59,356 nt of DNA from CAYJGN01 sp964369635 (lineage in GTDB: Bacteria; Bacillota; Clostridia; Oscillospirales; Ruminococcaceae). The position numbers and the translations under genes were made by a program. The notes under the pieces are model-generated. The model saw only the letters and a list, made by a program, of their open reading frames with translations. It was not told where the DNA came from and did no database searches. Numbering within the stretch: position 1 is the first letter of the stretch; the number at the start of each line of letters is the position of its first letter. The stretch covers positions 1-59,356 of the forward strand of contig CAYJGN010000005.1 in NCBI GenBank assembly GCA_964369635.1, given 5' to 3'. Positions 36,360 through 45,700 of this stretch are shown here, piece after piece.

Positions 36360-37229
36360 ATGAAAATTAAATTTACAAAGATGCATGGTTGCAAAAACGA
36401 CTATATCTATTTTAATCTATTTAATAATTATGCGACGGGAGAAAATCCACTCCCCGACCCATCTGCACTCGCTATAAAACTATCGGACAGAAATAGCGGC
36501 ATTGGTGGAGATGGTATAGTTTTAATAATGCCCTCAGATACAGCAGATGCGAAAATGCGTATGTTTAATATAGATGGCAGCGAGGGTAGGATGTGCGGCA
36601 ACGCTATTCGCTGCGTTGCGAAATATCTTTATGAGAATGATATTGTAAAAAAAGAAACAATTACAATTGAAACGCTAAGCGGAATAAAAACCCTTGAACT
36701 TTTTTTAGAAAACGACTTTGTTAAAACTGTTCGCGTTAATATGGGTAAAGCAATTTTCAACCCAGCTTTAATACCTGTTAAGTTGGACGGTGAGGAAATA
36801 GTTGACAGGGCTGTTGATATTGATGGCGCTTCATATAATATCACCTGCCTTTCGATGGGAAATCCGCATGCTGTGATTTTCGGTTTTGACGATATGGAAG
36901 ACTTATCAACTGTTGCTGTTGAAAGCCTCGGAAAACCTATAGAAAACGCTGCTATTTTTCCTGAAAAAACAAATGTTGAGTTTATAAAAGTTATCTCGCC
37001 GACAAAGCTTCTAATGAGAGTTTGGGAGCGAGGCAGTGGTGAAACAAAAGCTTGTGGTACCGGTGCTTGCGCTGCAGTTGCTGCAGCTGTGAAACTTGGA
37101 TTTTGCAAAAAAGATACCGATGTTTCTGTTTCTCTTTTGGGCGGGGATTTAACTATACGATATACCGATAAGACCGTTTTTATGACTGGTGGTTGTGTGA
37201 AAGTTTTTGATGGAGAGGTTTTAATATGA
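36360..37229 (+). CDS. dapF: Diaminopimelate epimerase
   Basis: Converts LL- to meso-diaminopimelate for lysine and peptidoglycan. 289 residues in two pseudo-symmetric halves; the two catalytic cysteines are in GRMCGNAIRC and KACGTGACAA, with FTKMHGCKNDY at the start. ATG 36360 follows AGGTGG by nine bases; GTG 36348 in the same frame is within that site. The stop overlaps pyrG by four bases. Its partner dapL follows pyrG, so both DapL-pathway steps flank CTP synthase. Confidence 0.95.
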   Translation: MKIKFTKMHGCKNDYIYFNLFNNYATGENPLPDPSALAIKLSDRNSGIGGDGIVLIMPSDTADAKMRMFNIDGSEGRMCGNAIRCVAKYLYENDIVKKETITIETLSGIKTLELFLENDFVKTVRVNMGKAIFNPALIPVKLDGEEIVDRAVDIDGASYNITCLSMGNPHAVIFGFDDMEDLSTVAVESLGKPIENAAIFPEKTNVEFIKVISPTKLLMRVWERGSGETKACGTGACAAVAAAVKLGFCKKDTDVSVSLLGGDLTIRYTDKTVFMTGGCVKVFDGEVLI

Positions 37230-38833
37230 CAAAATATATATTCGTAACTGGAGGAGTTGTTTCAGGGCTTGGCAAAGGTATAACAGCCGCAAGCCTTGGC
37301 AGACTATTAAAACAGCGTGGGTTAAAGGTGGCAGCTCAAAAGCTCGATCCATATATGAACGTTGATCCAGGAACTATGAGCCCTTACCAGCATGGTGAAG
37401 TTTATGTCACCGATGACGGCGCTGAAACCGACCTCGACCTTGGGCATTATGAGAGATTTATAGATGAAGACCTTACTAAACATTCAAATCTAACCTCAGG
37501 GCGAGTTTACCACAATGTTATAACAAGAGAGCGACAAGGCGGATACCTTGGAAAAACCGTTCAGGTAATTCCTCATATAACAACTGAAATTAAGCAGTTT
37601 ATCTATGATAATGCAAAATATAGCGGTGCCGATATAGTTATAACCGAGATTGGCGGAACATCTGGCGATATCGAGTGTCAGCCGTTTTTAGAGGCTATAC
37701 GCCAGCTCTCACTTGAAGTTGGAAATGAAAATTGCTTGTTTATACATGTAACATACGTACCCTATCTAAAATGGAGCGGTGAGCATAAATCAAAACCAAC
37801 TCAGCACTCGGTAAAAGAGCTTCGTTCAATTGGTATTTCACCGAATATTATCATAACAAGAGCAGATGAGCCGATAGATGAAGATACCCTTGAAAAGCTC
37901 TCGATGTTTTGCAATGTACGCAGAGACTGCGTTATTGAAAATGCAACGATGCCGCATCTATATCAAGCTCCGCTTATGCTTCATGAAAGAGGCCTTGATG
38001 AGATAGTATGTAGAGAGCTTAATATCAATGCAAACCCCTGCGATTTAACCGAATGGAAAACCATGCTAAAGAAGATAGATGATAGAAAAAAGAAGGTAAC
38101 TATTGCAATTGTTGGAAAGTATGTTCAGTTGCATGATGCATATCTATCGGTATCAGAAGCACTTCAACATGCGGGTTATAGCGAGGGGGCAGAAATCGAA
38201 ATCGAATGGATTGATAGTGAAACGGTAACCCCTATAAGCTCACCGAAGCTTTTTGAAAATATAGATGGCATGATTGTTCCAGGTGGATTTGGCGACAGAG
38301 GCATTGAAGGCAAGATAACCGCCTGCAGGTATGCAAGGGAGAATGATATTCCATTTCTTGGTATCTGCCTTGGTATGCAGATTGCAGTTATTGAATTCGC
38401 AAGAAATGTTTGCAAGCTTGAAAGCGCAAATTCTTCAGAGTTTGATAAATATTCTATCCACCCAGTGGTCCACATTATGGAGGATCAGATAAACATTACC
38501 GATAAGGGCGGCACTATGAGACTCGGTTCATATCCTTGTAAAATAGTTGCTGGAACAAAACTTGAGAGTCTTTATCGCTCACAGCTTATCGATGAGCGCC
38601 ACCGACACCGATTTGAGTTTAATAATGCATACCGCGACATTATGGTCGAAAAAGGACTAACAATCTGCGGTCTCTCGCCTGATGAAACGCTTGTTGAGGC
38701 AGTTGAGAACAGCAGTTGTAGATATTTTGTAGCAGCGCAGTTTCACCCTGAATTTAAAAGCAGACCAAACCGAGCGCATCCGCTCTTTTTAGGTCTTGTG
38801 AAAGCTGCACTTGATGATGGAGGCGATATATGA
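37226..38833 (+). CDS. pyrG: CTP synthase
   Basis: Makes CTP from UTP, ATP and glutamine. 535 residues: N-terminal synthetase domain with VSGLGKGITAASLGRLLK, KLDPYMNVDPGTMSPYQHGEV, and a C-terminal class I glutamine amidotransferase domain with GGFGDRG, the nucleophile in LGICLGMQ and the HPEF triad end. A glutamine consumer, it lies downstream of glnA and nitR on the same strand. ATGA overlaps join it to dapF and dapL. Confidence 0.97.
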   Translation: MTKYIFVTGGVVSGLGKGITAASLGRLLKQRGLKVAAQKLDPYMNVDPGTMSPYQHGEVYVTDDGAETDLDLGHYERFIDEDLTKHSNLTSGRVYHNVITRERQGGYLGKTVQVIPHITTEIKQFIYDNAKYSGADIVITEIGGTSGDIECQPFLEAIRQLSLEVGNENCLFIHVTYVPYLKWSGEHKSKPTQHSVKELRSIGISPNIIITRADEPIDEDTLEKLSMFCNVRRDCVIENATMPHLYQAPLMLHERGLDEIVCRELNINANPCDLTEWKTMLKKIDDRKKKVTIAIVGKYVQLHDAYLSVSEALQHAGYSEGAEIEIEWIDSETVTPISSPKLFENIDGMIVPGGFGDRGIEGKITACRYARENDIPFLGICLGMQIAVIEFARNVCKLESANSSEFDKYSIHPVVHIMEDQINITDKGGTMRLGSYPCKIVAGTKLESLYRSQLIDERHRHRFEFNNAYRDIMVEKGLTICGLSPDETLVEAVENSSCRYFVAAQFHPEFKSRPNRAHPLFLGLVKAALDDGGDI

Positions 38834-40002
38834 AACTAAATAGAAACTATAAAAATTTAGAGAAAAGCTATCTTTTTTCAAATATAGCAAAGAAGGTGGC
38901 GGATTATATAGAAAATAATCCAAAAAGTGATATAATAAGACTTGGGATAGGTGATGTTACATTGCCGCTACCAAACTCCTCGATTATAGCAATGCAAAAT
39001 GCAGTTTCACAGATGTCTAAGAGTGAAACATTTAAAGGTTATGGAGAAGAGCAAGGTTATTCCTTTTTAAGAGAGGCAATTGCTGGTTATTATACAACCA
39101 AAGGGATAAATCTTGGCGTTGATGAGATTTTTGTAAGCGATGGGGCTAAAAGTGATCTTGGAAATATTCTCGATATCTTTGATAAAGATAATGTAGTCCT
39201 TATTCCAAATCCCGTCTACCCCGTTTATGTTGATACAAACGTTATGGATGGCAGAGAGATTATCTTAATTGATGGCAATGCTGAAAATAATTTCCTCCCA
39301 ATGCCAGACCCGAATATCCACGCAGATATAATATATCTATGCTCGCCAAATAACCCAACGGGCGCTGTTTATAATAAAGAGCAGCTAAAAATATGGGTCG
39401 ATTACGCTATAAAAGAGCAGGCAGTTATATTATTCGACAGTGCCTACGAAGCATTTATCACCGATAAAACCCTCCCCTCTTCAATCTATTCGATTGAAGG
39501 CGCTAAAAAATGCGCAATAGAATTCTGCTCATTTTCAAAAACCGCAGGATTTACAGGTACAAGATGCGGATATACTATTGTTCCAAAAGAGCTTTGCATG
39601 AATGGCGATATGCTAAACAGTTTTTGGCTTCGCCGACAAACAACAAAGTTTAATGGTGTTCCATATATCGTTCAGCGTGGAGCCGAGGCTGTTTTTAGCA
39701 GTCAAGGTCAAAAAGAGATAACTGCAAATATAAAATACTATCTTGAGAATGCGCAGATTATTATGGAAGCTTTTGCAAAGCAAAATATAAGCTTTACTGG
39801 CGGAGAAAATTCTCCATATATCTGGCTTTCCTGCCCTCAGGGCATGAGTTCATGGGAATATTTTGATATGTTACTCAATGATTATAACATTGTCGGAACA
39901 CCAGGAAGCGGCTTTGGAACCGCAGGCGAAGGCTATTTTAGACTCACGGCATTTGGCGATAGAGATAATATAATAAAAGCAACAAATCGCCTTAAGAAAT
40001 AA
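38830..40002 (+). CDS. dapL: LL-diaminopimelate aminotransferase
   Basis: PLP enzyme that makes LL-diaminopimelate directly from tetrahydrodipicolinate and glutamate, bypassing acylated intermediates. 390 residues, with IRLGIGDVTLPLP, GYGEEQGYSFLREAIAGYY, CSPNNPTGAVY, the Schiff-base lysine in SFSKTAGFTGTRCGY, and TPGSGFGTAGEGYFRLTAFG, all typical of DapL. It overlaps pyrG by four bases. With dapF it completes the short DAP route, known in Chlamydia, plants and some Clostridia. Confidence 0.94.
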   Translation: MKLNRNYKNLEKSYLFSNIAKKVADYIENNPKSDIIRLGIGDVTLPLPNSSIIAMQNAVSQMSKSETFKGYGEEQGYSFLREAIAGYYTTKGINLGVDEIFVSDGAKSDLGNILDIFDKDNVVLIPNPVYPVYVDTNVMDGREIILIDGNAENNFLPMPDPNIHADIIYLCSPNNPTGAVYNKEQLKIWVDYAIKEQAVILFDSAYEAFITDKTLPSSIYSIEGAKKCAIEFCSFSKTAGFTGTRCGYTIVPKELCMNGDMLNSFWLRRQTTKFNGVPYIVQRGAEAVFSSQGQKEITANIKYYLENAQIIMEAFAKQNISFTGGENSPYIWLSCPQGMSSWEYFDMLLNDYNIVGTPGSGFGTAGEGYFRLTAFGDRDNIIKATNRLKK

Positions 40003-40034
40003 TATTTAAAACAATTAGTTAGGAGAGAAGAAAG

Positions 40035-41144
40035 ATGAAATACTGTACTAAATGCACAATGCCAGACACAAGACCCGGAATTATGTTTGATGAGAAGGGT
40101 GTGTGCACAGCATGCAACCACTATGATAACAGAAAAAACGTCGACTGGGATAAACGATTTGAGGAATTCAAAGCTCTTTGCGATAAATATAGAGGATGCA
40201 ACGGTCCTGGTGGTTACGACTGTGCTGTTGCGGTTTCAGGCGGTAAAGATAGCCATTTTCAGGTTTATATGCTAAAGGAAGTTATGGGAATGAACCCTAT
40301 TCTATTCTCAGTTGAGGATAACTTCCCAATGACCGACGCTGGTATCCACAACCTAAAAAACATAAGCGAAGAATTTGGTTGCACAATTATTAGCTGTAAG
40401 CCTAATATCAAAGTCCAGAAAATTCTGATGAAGAAATTCTTTGAAAAATATGGAAAGCCAACTTGGTTTGTAGACAGACTAATCTATACCTTCCCGCTCC
40501 ATATGGCGCTAAAATTCAATACACCGATGCTCTGCTATGGTGAGAATGTTAGCTATGAGTATGGCGGCGTTACCGATGAAGAGACCTACTCTGCAAAAGA
40601 GCAGATAAACAACGGTGTCGCAGTTGGAATTGATACAAAAGAGCTTATAGGCGACGGTGTTACCGAGAACGATCTAAGCCTCACTATTGCTCCAACAGCG
40701 GATGAGCTTGCAAAACTCGACCCGTTCTATCTATCATATTTCACTGAATGGAACAGCTATAAAAACTACAATTTTGCAAAAAGCCGCGGTTTCCACGATT
40801 TAACACATGAGTGGGATAGGCAGCATCACGTTGAGATGTTTGACCAGATAGATAGCAGAGCTTATCTTGTTCATTCATGGCTAAAATATCCAAAATTCGG
40901 CCATGCCGCAGCAACTGACTATACTGCAAGAACTATCCGCTATGGCATGATGACAAGAGAAGAGGCTGTGAAGCTTATAAACGAGCGCGACGGTGCACTT
41001 GATCCATATTGTGTTCGTGATTTCTGTGATTTTGTTGGTTATTCTGAGAGCGAGTTCTATGCAATCCTTGATAAATTCTACAATACCGATATCTTCTATA
41101 AAGATGATAAAGGCAAATGGCAGCTAAAAGAGCCGCTAAAATAG
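40035..41144 (+). CDS. N-acetyl sugar amidotransferase (WbpG/WbuX-like)
   Basis: 369 residues: an N-terminal zinc-binding pair in CTKCTMPDTRPGI with CTACNHY, the ATP-pyrophosphatase loop AVAVSGGKDSHFQ near residue 70, and LIYTFPLHMALKF, CYGENVSYEYGG and SWLKYPKFGHAAATDYTAR, typical of the family that amidates sugar carboxylates or makes acetamidino sugars in surface polysaccharides. Ammonia normally comes from a HisH-like partner; neither a HisH/HisF pair nor sugar genes lie nearby. It follows dapL by 32 bases with AGGAGAG and ends the transcript. The present substrate is unclear. Confidence 0.8.
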   Translation: MKYCTKCTMPDTRPGIMFDEKGVCTACNHYDNRKNVDWDKRFEEFKALCDKYRGCNGPGGYDCAVAVSGGKDSHFQVYMLKEVMGMNPILFSVEDNFPMTDAGIHNLKNISEEFGCTIISCKPNIKVQKILMKKFFEKYGKPTWFVDRLIYTFPLHMALKFNTPMLCYGENVSYEYGGVTDEETYSAKEQINNGVAVGIDTKELIGDGVTENDLSLTIAPTADELAKLDPFYLSYFTEWNSYKNYNFAKSRGFHDLTHEWDRQHHVEMFDQIDSRAYLVHSWLKYPKFGHAAATDYTARTIRYGMMTREEAVKLINERDGALDPYCVRDFCDFVGYSESEFYAILDKFYNTDIFYKDDKGKWQLKEPLK

Positions 41145-41160
41145 ATAATAGCTTATAAAA

Positions 41161-41183
41161 AAAGACGCTTTGACAGCGTCTTT
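41161..41183 (+). terminator. Terminator after the amidotransferase gene
   Basis: AAAGACGCT and AGCGTCTTT around five bases, followed by a T run. Confidence 0.85.
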
Positions 41184-41209
41184 TTTATGTGTATGCATAT
41201 TTTAAACAA

Positions 41210-41239
41210 AAAGGTTACTGTTAAAAAACAGCAACCTTT
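41210..41239 (-). terminator. Terminator of gltB-gltD
   Basis: AAAGGTTGCTGTT on the minus strand pairs with AACAGTAACCTTT with one mismatch; a T run follows. It converges with the plus-strand terminator 27 bases away. Confidence 0.75.
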
Positions 41240-41269
41240 TTTAATGGAGGTGAAGATTGTAAAATAAAA

Positions 41270-42703
41270 TTAATACTCTAAAAGATATTCATCAACTTCT
41301 TTTGCGCAGCTTATACCATCAGCAATCGCCCAAACAACAAGCGACTGACCTCTTTTCATATCGCCGCAACAAAAGACATTCTCTTTATCTGTTTTAAATG
41401 ATAAATCGCTTTTGGATGGTATTTTCATACCTGCTGCTGAATACTCCTCATAGCCTGTAAATCCTGCTGCAATAAGCAGCATATCGCAATCAAGCCGTTT
41501 TTCGCTCCCAGAAATTTCGCATAGCTTCCCATCTTGAAACTCGACCAAAACACTTATAACACCAACTATTTTATTATCATCAACTACTATCTCTTTAATT
41601 GTTGTACCAAAAACTCTTGGATCTTTTGAAAATAGCTCAGCAGCTTCTTGCTGACCATAGTCGGTAGTTAAAACTCTCGGCCATTCAGGCCATGGATTAT
41701 CCTCTGCTCTGCTCTCTGGCAACGGTTGCATCATCTCAAGTTGCACAACCGATTTCGCACCATGTCTTATAGCGGTTCCTATACAGTCATTCCCTGTATC
41801 GCCACCACCAAGAACTATAACATTTTTATCTTTTGCGCTCAGATAATTTCCATTCTCAAGATTGTTTGAAACAAGACTTTTCGTCGTGCTTGATAGAAAA
41901 TCAACTGCAAAAAATATTCCAGCACTCTCTCTGTTTGGAATATTCAAGTCTCTCGCTTTTTTTGCTCCACAAGCAAGAACAATTACATCAAAATCAGCCT
42001 CAAGCTCTTCGGTAGATAAATTTTTTCCAAAATCCATATTTCCGATAAACGTTATCCCCTCTTGCTCCATAAGCGATATTCGCCTTTCAACGATCTTTTT
42101 ATCAAGCTTCATATTTGGAATACCATACATTAAAAGCCCACCAAATCTATCATCTCGCTCAAATACGGTAACGTTATGACCCCTCTTGTTTAGCCTGTCT
42201 GCAACCGCAAGACCGGCAGGACCCGATCCTATAACTGCTATTTTCTTATCGCTTCGCACCTTTGGCACTTTTGGTTTCATAAGTCCATTTTTAAAACCTT
42301 CTTCTATTAAAAACAGCTCATTATCTCGTATGGTAACGGCATCACCCTCCATACCATTTATGCAAGCTTTCTCACATAGCGCCGGGCAAACTCTACCGGT
42401 AAATTCTGGAAAACAGCTTGTTTTTAAAAGCCTTGCAAGGCCATGCGAATAGTTGCCACCATAAATCTCATCATTCCACTCAGGAATGAGATTATTAAGT
42501 GGACAGCCGGTAACCATACCTGACAGCGTGAGCGCAGAACCGCAAAATGGTACACCACAGTTCATACATCTGCCACCCTGACGCCGCCTTTCCTCTTCAT
42601 CATTTATATTATAGAACTCATCAAAGTTTAAAATCCGCTCACGGACAGATATCCGCCTATTTGCTTTTCTATCAAAATCTAAAAAACCTGTTGGCTTTCC
42701 CAT
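41270..42703 (-). CDS. gltD: Glutamate synthase small subunit
   Basis: NADPH-dehydrogenase subunit that passes electrons through FAD and Fe-S clusters to GltB. 477 residues: N-terminal Fe-S domain with CMNCGVPFCG and CPALCEKACINGMEGDAV, FAD-binding GSGPAGLAVADRLNKRGHNVTVFE, NADPH-binding GGGDTGNDCIGTAIRHGA, and the C-terminal CCGDMKRGQSLVVWAI. AGGGGA precedes ATG 42703. It follows gltB by 12 bases. Confidence 0.96.
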   Translation of the reverse strand: MGKPTGFLDFDRKANRRISVRERILNFDEFYNINDEEERRRQGGRCMNCGVPFCGSALTLSGMVTGCPLNNLIPEWNDEIYGGNYSHGLARLLKTSCFPEFTGRVCPALCEKACINGMEGDAVTIRDNELFLIEEGFKNGLMKPKVPKVRSDKKIAVIGSGPAGLAVADRLNKRGHNVTVFERDDRFGGLLMYGIPNMKLDKKIVERRISLMEQEGITFIGNMDFGKNLSTEELEADFDVIVLACGAKKARDLNIPNRESAGIFFAVDFLSSTTKSLVSNNLENGNYLSAKDKNVIVLGGGDTGNDCIGTAIRHGAKSVVQLEMMQPLPESRAEDNPWPEWPRVLTTDYGQQEAAELFSKDPRVFGTTIKEIVVDDNKIVGVISVLVEFQDGKLCEISGSEKRLDCDMLLIAAGFTGYEEYSAAGMKIPSKSDLSFKTDKENVFCCGDMKRGQSLVVWAIADGISCAKEVDEYLLEY

Positions 42704-42715
42704 GAAATCCCCTCC

Positions 42716-45700
42716 TTAACCCTTTAGTGAAGCAGAAAATGCTTCCATGCGAGCTTTTTCATCCGACATACCGCTCTCTTTATAGCTCTCAATCCTCGCA
42801 AGCATTGCTTTATAATCATTTGGAACAATTTTTCTAAAATACGGGAGATATTCTTTAAAATTTTCTAATATCTCTTTAGCTTTTTTGGATTTTGTATGTT
42901 CATAGTGCTTTGTTATAAGACCTTTAAGCTCGCTAATATCGCAGTTATCGCAGACGTCATACATCGAGACAAACTCTTTGTTGAGTTTTAGGTATAAATC
43001 TCGTTTTTTATCGAGCAGATAAGCTATTCCGCCGCTCATTCCTGCAGCAAAATTTTTGCCAGTTTCACCGAGGATAACAGCACGCCCACCAGTCATATAT
43101 TCAAGCCCATGGTCACCGCACCCCTCAACAACAGCTGTGCAACCTGAATTTCGAACCATAAATCTCTCGCCTGCAATGCCGTTAATATAGCTCTCTCCAG
43201 CGGTCGCTCCATAGAAGGCAACGTTTCCGATAATAATATTTTCTTCTGCAACAAAACCGCTCTCCTTTGGCGGTACAACAACTATTTTGCCCCCTGATAA
43301 CCCTTTTCCCATATAATCGTTTACATCACCCTCGATTTTAAGGGTTAGCCCCTTTGGAATAAATGCCCCAAAAGACTGCCCAACTCCACCTTTGCACAAA
43401 ACGGTATAGGTATCATCTGCGAGAGTGTTTTTATGTTTTTTAGCAATTTCAGAGCCTAAAATCGTTCCGAGTGTTCTATCTATGCTTGAAACGCAAATCT
43501 CTTCAGTCTGCTTTTTACCGCTCTTTATAGACTTTTCAAACCTGCCTAAAAGCTCTTTTTCATCTAATGTTTTTGATAGTTTAAAATCAAATGCATTTTT
43601 GGGGTTGAATATTTTTTCTTTATAGTCTGCATACTCACTCGATATAATTCTTGACATATCAACAAGCTCTGCTCGCTTTGTAACCTTTTTTTCTTTAACT
43701 TTTATTAAGTTTGTATTCCCAACAAGCTCATCGACAGTTCGCACACCGAGTGCCGCCATTATCTCACGAACTTCTTGCGCGATAAAACGCATAAAATTAA
43801 TAACATGCTCTGGTTTACCACGAAAACGCGCTCGCAGTTTTTCATTTTGCGTTGCAATACCTACTGGACATGTATCGAGATTGCAAACCCTCATCATCAT
43901 ACATCCCATAGAAACAAGCGGAGCAGTTGCAAAACCAAACTCCTCAGCGCCGAGAATAGCAGCTATTGCAACATCGCGACCGCTCATAAGCTTACCGTCC
44001 GTCTCAAGGACAACGCTCGAACGGAGTCCGTTTTGGATAAGAGTTTGATGCGCTTCTGAGAGTCCAAGCTCCCAAGGCAGACCTGCATCTAAAATTGAGC
44101 TAATTGGTGCAGCTCCAGTTCCGCCATCATAGCCTGATATTAAAATAACCGAAGCACCTGCCTTCGCAACCCCCGCTGCTATCGTTCCAACTCCCGCTTC
44201 AGAGACAAGCTTTACCGAAATTCGAGCTGCTCTGTTTGCATTTTTAAGGTCATAGATAAGTTGTGCTAAATCCTCAATTGAATAGATATCATGATGCGGT
44301 GGTGGTGAGATAAGCGAAACACCCGGGGTTGAATGCCTTGTTTTTGCAATCCATGGATAAACTTTCCCACCCGGCAGATGACCGCCCTCACCAGGTTTTG
44401 CTCCTTGCGCCATCTTTATCTGAATTTCATTTGCACTCAATAGATATTCACCTGTAACTCCAAATCGCCCAGATGCTACCTGTTTTATAGCGCTGTTTCT
44501 CTCTGTTCCAAGCCTATCTGGCTCTTCTCCGCCCTCGCCAGAGTTTGATTTACCGCCGAGCGTATTCATAGCAATTGCCATGCATTCATGCGCCTCTTTT
44601 GAGATAGAACCATAAGACATAGCACCCGTTTTAAACCTTCGCACTATCTCCTCTACCGACTCAACCTCATCTATTGGTATCTCTTTATTCTCTTCAAAAT
44701 TAAATGCTAAAAGACCTCTTAGAGTGTGCGGTTTATGGATATCATCAACCATTGCGGTGTATTCTTTAAATCTTTTGTAATCGCCATTGCGAACAGCCTG
44801 CTGCATAGCAACTATCACCGCTGGATTATATAGATGATCCTCTTTATCCTCACCTGCGCGCATCTTTAAAAATCCTGTACTATCAAGAGTTCCATCAACA
44901 GTAAGTCCGAGTGGATCAAATGCAGTTCCATGACGATATTCAACCCCCTGCTCTATCTCAGCAAGGCCTATACCACCAACTCTTGATATCGTATTTGTAA
45001 AATATTTATCAATTACCTCTTTATTAATTCCAACCGCTTCAAATATCTGAGCAGACTGGTAGGACTGAAGAGCCGAGATACCCATCTTCGCCGAAACCTT
45101 CACAACACCATGCAAAACAGCATGGTTGTAGTCCTCTATTGCTCTGTATAGGTCTTTATCGAGGATTTTGTTTTCTATTAAGTCGGCAATGCATTCATGC
45201 GCAAGATATGGGTGGATTGCGCGAGCACCATAACCGAGCAACGTTGCAAACTGGTGAACATCTCGAGGCTCACCGCTCTCAAGCACTATTGAAATAGCCG
45301 TCCTTCTCTTTGTTTTTATCAGATACTGCTCCATCGCAGAAACAGCAAGCAGCGAGGGAATAGCAACATGGTTTTCATCAATTCCCCTATCGGATAAAAC
45401 AATTATATTAGCACCTTTTTTATATGCTTTATCGCACTTAACAAAAAGCTGCTCAAGCGCATTTTCAAGTGAAGTATTTTTATAATAGCAGAGTGAAACA
45501 GTTTTAGTTATAAAGCCATCTCTGTTTAGATTTTTAATCTTTATAAGGTCTGTTCCTGTTAAAATAGGGTTTTGCACCTCAAGAACAGTGCAGTTTTTTG
45601 CACTGTCGCAAAGGAGATTTCCATCAGAGCCTATATAAACAGTAGTATCAGTTACTATCTCCTCTCGCAATGAATCGATTGGCGGATTTGTCACCTGAGC

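Noticed and set aside
41241..41270. A perfect GGAGGTG followed by a start-like triplet on the plus strand after the amidotransferase terminator
   Set aside because: The frame closes within a few codons (ATGGAGGTGAAGATTGTA then AAATAA), so no protein can be supported; probably chance or a remnant.
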